Origin: Bacteroidota bacterium
GTDB taxonomy: Bacteria > Bacteroidota > Ignavibacteria > Kapaibacteriales > Kapaibacteriaceae
Direction of reading: 5' to 3'
Length of the DNA: 5,185 nucleotides
Assembly: GCA_003488525.1 (NCBI GenBank)
Contig: DNLG01000161.1
Span: forward strand, 12,848-18,032
This document shows positions 1 through 4,957 of this stretch, in pieces. The notes below the pieces were generated by a model that was given only the letters and a program-made list of their open reading frames with translations, searched no databases and was not told the DNA's origin. The number at the start of each line of letters is the position of its first letter. The first letter of the stretch is position 1. The position numbers and the translations under genes are program-made.

Positions 1-278
1 ACACCCGCAGATGGACAGCCCCCTTCCTCTTCGTACATGCCATGAGCCGTCAACAGACCCACCTCAAGGAAAGAGCTGCCGGTATCGACCAGTGCATCAA
101 TGCGCTCGCGTGCCGTCATCTTGCCTTTGGCCTTGTGGCGCTCGATCGACTTTGCGCCACCGCCACGTCGAACGGCTGCACTGACGCCCTCGATCACGCG
201 CTGCGTCTGGCGATTAGCATCGGCGTTGGACTCAAAGACCAGATCATGCGCGACGGCGGAACCGATGGTGCGTGCCAT
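1..278 (-). CDS. acyl-CoA carboxylase carboxyltransferase (beta) subunit, N-terminal part
   Basis: This is the first 92 residues of a biotin-dependent acyl-CoA carboxylase carboxyltransferase subunit. The enzyme moves the carboxyl group from carboxybiotin to an acyl-CoA such as methylcrotonyl-, propionyl- or geranyl-CoA, in the cytoplasm, with a biotin carboxylase partner. The frame is open from ATG at 276-278 to the left edge. Visible family features are the basic stretch ERHKAKGKMTARERIDALVD (residues 46-65), then SSFLEVGLLTAHGMYEEEGG and CPSAG (68-92), which normally leads into the VVTGIG segment just outside the window. The GGCPSAG form resembles methylcrotonyl-CoA carboxylase-type subunits more than actinobacterial propionyl-CoA carboxylases, but the substrate cannot be fixed from this fragment. 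Full-length members are usually about 510-550 residues. The gene follows secG and a terminator, so it probably has its own promoter. No good Shine-Dalgarno precedes the ATG. Confidence 0.88.
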   Translation of the reverse strand, partial: MARTIGSAVAHDLVFESNADANRQTQRVIEGVSAAVRRGGGAKSIERHKAKGKMTARERIDALVDTGSSFLEVGLLTAHGMYEEEGGCPSAG

Positions 279-303
279 GTTTATTCTCGTGAGGAAAGAT
301 CAG

Positions 304-333
304 AAACAACAAAGGCGCCCGGATGGACGCCTT
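304..333 (-). terminator. intrinsic (rho-independent) terminator after secG
   Basis: Read on the minus strand, AAGGCGTCC (333-325), a 4-nt loop ATCC (324-321) and GGGCGCCTT (320-312) form a 9-bp stem with a single G-U pair. The stem is followed directly by the T-rich run TGTTGTTT (311-304). It lies 49 bp after the secG stop codon and 25 bp before the carboxylase start codon. This is the expected place to end the TPR-secG transcript. On the plus strand the hairpin is not followed by a T run, so it is directional. Confidence 0.75.
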
Positions 334-382
334 GAGGAAATTCATGTGCAGACATCGCCTGCGTCCTGACCAGACGGCTGCG

Positions 383-754
383 TCACTTGCCGGCAGGAGC
401 GCTGGCTGGTGCTGGCTGCTGAGCAGGCTGCTGCGATGGCTGCGGAGCCTGACGCGTTGGTGCAGGGAGCGTCGGCTGCGGAGCATCCTTGGCTACAGAC
501 TCACGCTGAGCACCACCTGACGTGTCCAGAAACACGCTGTTGATCAGGATAGCGAATACGGCGATCACGCCCAGCAGGACCATCGTGGCTGTCTGAAGAA
601 CGTTGCGCGACTGACGCACGCCGAAAAGATTGGTCATTTGACCGCCCAGTCCGCTCATGCCTGAGATCATGTCAGCCTTACCGGGCTGGATGATGACCAC
701 AAGAACGAGGAGAAAGGCAGCGATCAGAGAGATAACGGAAAGAAGCGTATCCAT
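383..754 (-). CDS. secG: preprotein translocase subunit SecG
   Basis: SecG is the small accessory subunit of the SecYEG channel in the cytoplasmic membrane and helps SecA-driven export. The 123-residue product has the family layout. Transmembrane helix 1 is at about residues 3-22 (LLSVISLIAAFLLVLVVIIQ), followed by the cytoplasmic Gly-rich loop with GKAD, GMSGLGGQ and LFGVRQSRN (25-51), then helix 2 at about 55-76. A Pro/Gln/Ala-rich tail (about 91-121) extends the C-terminus, so the protein is longer than the roughly 75-residue minimal form. The ATG at 752-754 is chosen because helix 1 begins directly after it. Extending upstream in frame would add an unrelated basic segment and overlap the TPR gene. 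The start lacks a clear Shine-Dalgarno. The gene begins 47 bp after the TPR gene on the same strand, suggesting co-transcription, and is followed by an intrinsic terminator. Confidence 0.93.
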   Translation of the reverse strand: MDTLLSVISLIAAFLLVLVVIIQPGKADMISGMSGLGGQMTNLFGVRQSRNVLQTATMVLLGVIAVFAILINSVFLDTSGGAQRESVAKDAPQPTLPAPTRQAPQPSQQPAQQPAPASAPAGK

Positions 755-801
755 GGGGCTTGCTGTGATGAATGGGACGGCAAAGATAACACGGCGGCCC
801 G

Positions 802-1905
802 TTACGGACAACCAAGACCGACGCATTTGGGCTTGTCGAACAGAAGACTGTTCTCGGCAAACCACACCAGGAAGGTATCGTATCGGTCGGCATTCTTCCT
901 GAAGAAAAGGTTCATCTCACGCTTATCGCCGTAGGCATACAGCCACCAGAGGTAGTCTTTGAACCGCCCCTGCTTGAGCATCCAGGAGTTCCACGTTAGA
1001 AGGTCGTTCGGATAGATCGTATCCTTACCGGAACTCGTCCAGGCTCGCATAAAACGATACCGCAAGTCGATCAGCTGCTCGATCGACAGACGCGTCAGAA
1101 CAGTATCCTTGGTCAGCAGCGTTTGCGCAGCCTGAGCCATGGTGAATTCAAACGCCTCCAGAAACGACATCATGCTTCCGCCGCGATGATCGGGTACCTC
1201 ACGGGCCTCGTCGGAGCAGAACCGCATCGGGTCGGTCGAATCCCCCACCCGCATCGACAGGTTCCACATGTCAAACACCAGCTTGGAGATCTCCCGCGTG
1301 CGCGGAGAATTGCGCTCAATGTTCAGGAACAGCTCACCGTAGAAGGCCGACCAGATGCGCTCACGCGTCTCGGAGAAGAACTTGGCCAGCCAGTAGTAAT
1401 TGGTGGCAAAGGACGGCTCGGCCCGCGTGCCGGCAAGCCACCACTTCTGCGCTTTGTCCCGATCGTTGTTTCGATAGAAGAGCTGCCCGATCTCGAAATG
1501 CAGACGTCCCGAGTTTGGAAATGCCTTGATACCTTCTTCGTAGTACCGACGCGCCGAGGCAGTGTCTTCGAGTATGTCATAGCAGTTACCGAGAAGCTGA
1601 TATCCCCTGTCGCGCAGTAGTGAATCGCGGTAGATCGGCCCGACAAGATCGATCGCTTCACGATGACGCTCGGCCATGACAAGTGCGACAGCCTTTTCAT
1701 ACAGAAAGGGCACGTATCCGGGGACCTCTTGAAGAGCCATGTCCCAGACCGAGATGGCCGATTGCGGGAGGTTGCCATCCATGTACCGCATGGCCTCCCG
1801 GGCAAGCGAGTCAGCCCGGGTCAGCTCACGTGTCTGCGCAAATGTCGGCCAGGGGGCGAGCACGATGGCAAGGGCCATTACAAAGCATACGCGAAGTGTT
1901 CTCAT
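802..1905 (-). CDS. exported tetratricopeptide-repeat protein
   Basis: This 367-residue protein has an N-terminal signal peptide: basic MRTLR, a hydrophobic core at about 6-17, and probable cleavage after TFA at residue 23. It therefore acts in the periplasm or at the envelope. TPR-like helical pairs are visible at about 30-63, 64-97, 101-134 (GYQLLGNCYDILEDTASARR) and 135-168 (FEIGQLFYRNNDRDKAQKWW). The rest, about 170-367, is rich in Trp, Phe and Arg and has no motif I recognise. It ends in a close cysteine pair (C361, C366: CVGLGCP). TPR units mediate protein-protein contact, but no partner can be named. ATG at 1903-1905 is preferred over the in-frame TTG three codons upstream because it begins the signal peptide. 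No Shine-Dalgarno is visible. The gene is divergent from the PDZ gene and is probably first in an operon with secG; any functional link to SecG is unproven. Confidence 0.85.
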   Translation of the reverse strand: MRTLRVCFVMALAIVLAPWPTFAQTRELTRADSLAREAMRYMDGNLPQSAISVWDMALQEVPGYVPFLYEKAVALVMAERHREAIDLVGPIYRDSLLRDRGYQLLGNCYDILEDTASARRYYEEGIKAFPNSGRLHFEIGQLFYRNNDRDKAQKWWLAGTRAEPSFATNYYWLAKFFSETRERIWSAFYGELFLNIERNSPRTREISKLVFDMWNLSMRVGDSTDPMRFCSDEAREVPDHRGGSMMSFLEAFEFTMAQAAQTLLTKDTVLTRLSIEQLIDLRYRFMRAWTSSGKDTIYPNDLLTWNSWMLKQGRFKDYLWWLYAYGDKREMNLFFRKNADRYDTFLVWFAENSLLFDKPKCVGLGCP

Positions 1906-1924
1906 ACACTGCAAATTGTGAAAC

Positions 1925-1952
1925 TTGACGCAATCGGTTCGCTGCGCACAAT
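1925..1952 (+). promoter_or_regulatory. weak sigma70-like promoter candidate for the PDZ operon
   Basis: TTGACG (1925-1930) matches the -35 consensus at 5 of 6 positions. CACAAT (1947-1952) matches the -10 consensus at 4 of 6, with a 16-bp spacer. It points toward the PDZ gene and would give a leader of roughly 120 nt. Such matches arise by chance, and the housekeeping sigma factor of this lineage may prefer other sequences, so this is only a candidate. Confidence 0.2.
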
Positions 1953-2072
1953 AGGACGCGCCGGGCCTGCGTCTGATGCAGAGTACTCGTTACACTTGCC
2001 TTCACCTGTTTCAACTACCGCATGCACCACAACGCCTCGGTCTCAATTCAACGTCTCTTTCACTCTATGACC

Positions 2073-2077
2073 GGAGG
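2073..2077 (+). promoter_or_regulatory. Shine-Dalgarno site of the PDZ gene
   Basis: GGAGG lies 5 nt before ATG 2083-2085 and is the only strong Shine-Dalgarno I see in the window. It decides the start: the next in-frame ATG (2095) would be 17 nt away, too far for this site. Confidence 0.75.
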
Positions 2078-2082
2078 TTGTT

Positions 2083-3081
2083 ATGTGCGCACGCATGTAT
2101 GGAATCATTGTCTTTGTCTGCGCTGCCGCAGTGCTCAGCGCTCAGACCGGACCTAAGGATCAGATAAACGGTAGCGGTGTTTCATGGACGCAAAAGCCGC
2201 CCGCCGCTGAGCAGAACGATAACCGACTGGTGCGGGCGCTGGGAATCGAATGTGAGGCCAGGCCCGAGGGAATTGTCATTACGGATGTGTACGTGACCAT
2301 GCCGGCCTATTCGGCCGGACTGTGCATCGGTGACATTCTTCTTGCCATTGACCAGAGGCCGATCACGACGCAGCAGCAGGCCAATGACCGCACACGCAAC
2401 ATCAGGGCGGCACACGTGATGGTGGACCTTCAGAGGCGTGACATGCGCATCAGCAGGCGCGTGGAGGTTGCCGACGGACATCGGCAGATGCTTGGCTTTG
2501 CGAGCAACGACGACGTCGTTGCATTGAGCTTCCGCAGCCTTGATGCTTCGGTTCTGTCGGAACTGGCACAGGTGGGATTCACGCTGCAGCGCAATGCCCC
2601 AAAATGTCTCGTCGTTGACCTTCGTCGGGTAGCAGCTGCGAGCGATGCGGCAGGTTCGGTGCAGGAGATCGAACAGACGCTGCGGAAGATCATCGGCGCT
2701 GATCCTGATCTGCAGCTGATCGTTCTGCGCTCAGATGTGCTCGACGGTCCGGCCCGCGAGCTCGCCTCGGTCCTTCTGGCATCATCGGGTGCGCGTATGC
2801 ACAATGCCAGCGGCGGTACGTTCATTCGCCGCGATGTCGGCCGCCCTGGCCGTTCCGATGGAGCACGTGCCGCCGCCGCACTGCCAGCGGTCAGCCCATC
2901 AGCAACGCCGGTAGCTCCCGTGCAGTGGAACATGGCGGACTTTAGGTCGCACTACCCAGCGCCGGACCCAGTTGCCATGATGCATCCAATGATGTCCGAG
3001 CATGCCGGGATGGCACCCATTGCCTGGGGTCTGAACGGCACAGCCTGGGAAGCACTAGTGATCGCCGGACCAATGATCTGA
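2083..3081 (+). CDS. exported PDZ protein with degenerate S41 (Ctp-like) peptidase core
   Basis: This 332-residue protein is probably envelope-located. A signal peptide covers about residues 1-20 (hydrophobic core GIIVFVCAAAVLSA). A PDZ domain spans about 49-130, with the ligand-groove segment PAYSAGLCIGDILLAIDQRP at 74-93. Residues about 145-250 follow the order of a C-terminal processing (S41) peptidase core: VVALSFRSLD, KCLVVDLRR (the family's DLRxNxGG strand), LQLIVLRSDVLDGPARELAS (the strand and helix that normally carry the Ser) and GGTFIRRDVG (the GxxTFGKG region that carries the Lys). In this alignment the NxGG loop is lost, the Ser falls on Gly, Pro or Ala, and the Lys is Arg, so it is probably not a protease. 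This assignment is by eye and uncertain. The tail (about 261-332) is Ala/Pro-rich, then Met/His-rich (AMMHPMMSEHAGM, 298-310). It probably forms an operon with the downstream TraB/GumN gene. It may bind peptides or act as a scaffold. Confidence 0.78.
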   Translation: MCARMYGIIVFVCAAAVLSAQTGPKDQINGSGVSWTQKPPAAEQNDNRLVRALGIECEARPEGIVITDVYVTMPAYSAGLCIGDILLAIDQRPITTQQQANDRTRNIRAAHVMVDLQRRDMRISRRVEVADGHRQMLGFASNDDVVALSFRSLDASVLSELAQVGFTLQRNAPKCLVVDLRRVAAASDAAGSVQEIEQTLRKIIGADPDLQLIVLRSDVLDGPARELASVLLASSGARMHNASGGTFIRRDVGRPGRSDGARAAAALPAVSPSATPVAPVQWNMADFRSHYPAPDPVAMMHPMMSEHAGMAPIAWGLNGTAWEALVIAGPMI

Positions 3082-3128
3082 GGCCGTCTCGCTGAACATT
3101 CGGGGGCAAATCGCCAACTTCGCAGTCT

Positions 3129-4040
3129 ATGATCAGCCCCCTGCTCCACCTCGTTGCGTTGTCCCTCTTCATAGGAATAACGCCGGTACCCTTCACGGCG
3201 AGGCCTCACGATACCGCGAGCAGGCAGCCGAGTCTGCTCTGGCGTGTGGTCTCGCCCGAAGGTGCCGTGAGTCACGTCTTCGGCACGATTCATATCGCCG
3301 ATACGTTGGTGTTCCGACAGCGTGATATCGTTTTGCAAATCCTCGATTCATCAACGACATACGCCTCGGAGTTAAATCTCGATTCAGTTATGAATCAGCT
3401 CAGTCCCGGGGCACTGATGCTTGAGCGCGGAACGCTCTACGATCTGTTTGATTCCTCCAGCGTGCAGGTCATATGCCAGCGGCTGAGCGGGGTAAGCGCC
3501 ATGTTCGCCTCGGTGTGCCCACGTCTCAAGCCGGGAGCCATCATGATGATCGTTGCCATGGGAGAGGTTCAGCGCACAGCCCCCACGTCGATCGACGAGT
3601 TTCTCTGGGCTCGGGCCAAGAAGCGACGACTGAAGCGGTCGGGCCTGGAGACGATGGCCGAGCAGCTCAGCATCATTGATTCCATGCCGGCTGGCTACGT
3701 CCTGGAGCAGCTCACCGACACGGCTCAGGCGTCCGAACAGTTCGATCGCATGCGCCGCCTCTACGCGCAGGAGGACCTTGACGGGATGGAGTCCTTTGCG
3801 GCCGAGCAGGGAGGCATGGATGCAGCAACCATGCAGATGGTCAACGACAGGAGAAACATTCGCATGGTCGGACGCATGGAGGGCATGCTCCGGCAAGGGG
3901 GAGCATTTATTGCCATCGGTGCGCTGCATCTAACCGGACGTGCCAGTGTGATTGACCTGCTTCGCCGCAGCGGGTACAGCGTCGAGCCCGTCACCGGTGG
4001 GCGCCGTATTTCCTGGCTTACACCAGCTCAGCGCGAGTAA
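3129..4040 (+). CDS. exported TraB/GumN family protein
   Basis: This 303-residue protein of the TraB/PrgY/GumN family is related to the Tiki metalloprotease-like fold. A hydrophobic N-terminus (about 5-20) looks like a signal peptide or membrane anchor. The domain begins at SLLWRVVSPEGAVSHVFGTIHIAD. It shows the first GxxH motif GTIH at 52-55, an acidic residue at E81 (ASELNLDS), and the central SIDEFLWARAKKRR and SGLETMAEQL segment at 154-180. NDRRN follows at 239-243, then the second GxxH motif GALH at 264-267 and the closing helix ASVIDLLRRSGYSVEPV. Both GxxH motifs and the Glu are intact, so metal binding is plausible. Bacterial members have no settled function, and a role as an envelope peptidase is inference. 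ATG 3129 is chosen because it opens the signal-like segment, although no good Shine-Dalgarno precedes it. The gene starts 47 bp after the PDZ gene, and its last 13 bp overlap the end of the convergent deacetylase gene. Confidence 0.9.
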   Translation: MISPLLHLVALSLFIGITPVPFTARPHDTASRQPSLLWRVVSPEGAVSHVFGTIHIADTLVFRQRDIVLQILDSSTTYASELNLDSVMNQLSPGALMLERGTLYDLFDSSSVQVICQRLSGVSAMFASVCPRLKPGAIMMIVAMGEVQRTAPTSIDEFLWARAKKRRLKRSGLETMAEQLSIIDSMPAGYVLEQLTDTAQASEQFDRMRRLYAQEDLDGMESFAAEQGGMDAATMQMVNDRRNIRMVGRMEGMLRQGGAFIAIGALHLTGRASVIDLLRRSGYSVEPVTGGRRISWLTPAQRE

Positions 4041-4936
4041 CGCCGGTAGGTTTCCATTGCCACGCGGTAAAGATTGCACTGTGCCGTGATGGTGTCTTCG
4101 ATCGGTTGAGCATAGCCCCCTCCCAAAGCGAGCATTACCGGAATGCCTCGTCGGCGGAAGGTTTCCATGACGAGTTCGTCACGACGCTGCAGTCCCTCAT
4201 AGGAGAGTGAGAGCCTGCCGAGGGCATCACTCTCGAGCGGATCGACGCCGCACTGATAAAAGACAATGTCGGGTTTGAAGTCTACGATCGGGGCAAGTTC
4301 ACGCTCGACAACGGCAAGAAACTCTGCGTCCCCCGTCTGGTCGGGCAGATCTACATCCACCGTTGACGGGATCTTGCGGAAGGGGTAGTTCTTTGCGCCG
4401 TGCACCGACAGAATGTAAACGTCGCTGCGTCCGCCGAGAATATCGCTGTTGCCGTTGCCCTGATGCACGTCGAGGTCGACAATTGCCGCGCGGCCCACAG
4501 CCCCCTCGGACAGCAGCCGCAGGTACGATACGGCAATGTCGTTGAACACGCAGAAACCCTCACCGGCATCGCGCATTGCGTGATGCGTGCCCCCTGCAAG
4601 ATTCCCCGAGAGTCCGTCCTGAAGCGCCGCACGGGCCGAGGCAAGGCATCCACCCACGGTGGCCAGCGAGCGTTCGACGAGGCCCTCGCTCCATGGAAAG
4701 CCGATGCGCCGCTGCTCCAGCCGGTCAAGTGTGCCCGACAGAACACCGTCAACATACCGCTCCGTGTGCGCCAGAAGCACATCCTCGCGCGTTGCAAGGG
4801 ATGGTGAGAAGAGCTGCGACTCGCTGATGATGCCCTGTTCGACGAGCGCATGGCGCAGCATGCGGTACTTGCGCATGGGAAAGCGATGGCCTTCCGGCAG
4901 ATCGATCGTGTAATGATCCGAGTAGAAAACGCGCAT
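4028..4936 (-). CDS. histone deacetylase-superfamily deacetylase (class IV/HDAC11-like)
   Basis: This is a complete 302-residue zinc-dependent deacetylase of the arginase/HDAC fold, without a signal peptide and so cytoplasmic. The active site looks intact. GGTHHAMRDAGEGFCVFNDI (115-134) carries the catalytic His pair H118-H119. VDLDVHQGNGN (153-163) supplies zinc ligands D156 and H158. CGVDPLESDALG (229-240) supplies the third ligand D232, and LGGGY (271-275) carries the transition-state Tyr Y275. NYPFRK (183-188) and the GEGFCVFND form resemble class IV (HDAC11-type) proteins rather than acetylpolyamine or acetoin-utilisation enzymes. The bacterial substrate is unknown; acetylated lysine or a small N-acyl molecule are possible. 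It starts 21 bp after the TonB-domain gene on the same strand, which suggests an operon. A weak AGGGG lies 8 nt before the ATG, inside a 12-bp palindrome. The 3' end overlaps the TraB/GumN gene by 13 bp. Confidence 0.93.
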   Translation of the reverse strand: MRVFYSDHYTIDLPEGHRFPMRKYRMLRHALVEQGIISESQLFSPSLATREDVLLAHTERYVDGVLSGTLDRLEQRRIGFPWSEGLVERSLATVGGCLASARAALQDGLSGNLAGGTHHAMRDAGEGFCVFNDIAVSYLRLLSEGAVGRAAIVDLDVHQGNGNSDILGGRSDVYILSVHGAKNYPFRKIPSTVDVDLPDQTGDAEFLAVVERELAPIVDFKPDIVFYQCGVDPLESDALGRLSLSYEGLQRRDELVMETFRRRGIPVMLALGGGYAQPIEDTITAQCNLYRVAMETYRRYSR

Positions 4937-4944
4937 CTTGGCAG

Positions 4945-4956
4945 CCCCTGCAGGGG
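4945..4956. repeat. 12-bp perfect palindrome CCCCTGCAGGGG
   Basis: The palindrome sits in the 21-bp gap between the TonB-domain stop codon and the deacetylase start codon. On the minus strand its right half is the only Shine-Dalgarno-like stretch (AGGGG) before the deacetylase ATG, so pairing of the two halves could limit ribosome access. With no loop bases in the perfect palindrome, only the outer pairs could form a hairpin. Intermolecular pairing or a protein site are alternatives, and chance occurrence is also possible. Confidence 0.5.
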
Positions 4957-4957
4957 A

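Larger units (their letters stand above)
1906..2082. promoter_or_regulatory. divergent intergenic region between TPR and PDZ genes
   Basis: This 177-bp spacer must contain the promoters for both the leftward TPR-secG unit and the rightward PDZ-TraB/GumN unit. Visible elements are a weak rightward promoter candidate (1925-1952) and a hairpin at 1954-1974, with 7-bp arms ending in G-T pairs around a GACGC/GCGTC core. There is also a 6-bp inverted pair ATTGTG (1915-1920) / CACAAT (1947-1952), and a strong Shine-Dalgarno at 2073-2077. I could not identify a convincing leftward promoter or a Bacteroidetes-type TAnnTTTG element. No small coding gene is supported here. Confidence 0.5.

Noticed and set aside
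755..865. Longer N-terminus for SecG, starting at 865
   Set aside because: It would add a basic, non-membrane segment before helix 1 and overlap the end of the TPR gene. The ATG at 754 gives a standard SecG start.
1123..1620. 165-residue open frame on the plus strand
   Set aside because: It is antisense to the TPR gene, whose product has a signal peptide and clear repeats. The plus-strand translation has no recognisable domain and no supporting start signal.
1906..1914. TTG start for the TPR protein three codons upstream
   Set aside because: The ATG at 1905 begins a normal signal peptide, and nothing such as a Shine-Dalgarno favours the TTG.
2083..2145. Lipoprotein signal in the PDZ protein
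   Set aside because: Cys13 is preceded by VFV and does not fit a lipobox. The region reads better as a type I signal peptide ending near SAQ at residues 19-21.
2430..2933. 167-residue open frame on the minus strand
   Set aside because: It is a shadow of the PDZ gene. Its composition is Arg/Ser-rich, typical of antisense frames in GC-rich DNA.
3384..3929. 181-residue open frame on the minus strand
   Set aside because: It lies fully inside the TraB/GumN gene on the opposite strand. The TraB/GumN frame has the family motifs and this one has none.
3980..4045. Terminator hairpin at the convergent gene ends
   Set aside because: GCCC...GGGC around CACCGGTG can pair only with a bulge and almost no loop, and no T run follows on either strand.
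4400..4807. 135-residue open frame on the plus strand
   Set aside because: It is antisense to the deacetylase active-site region, which is conserved in the minus-strand frame.
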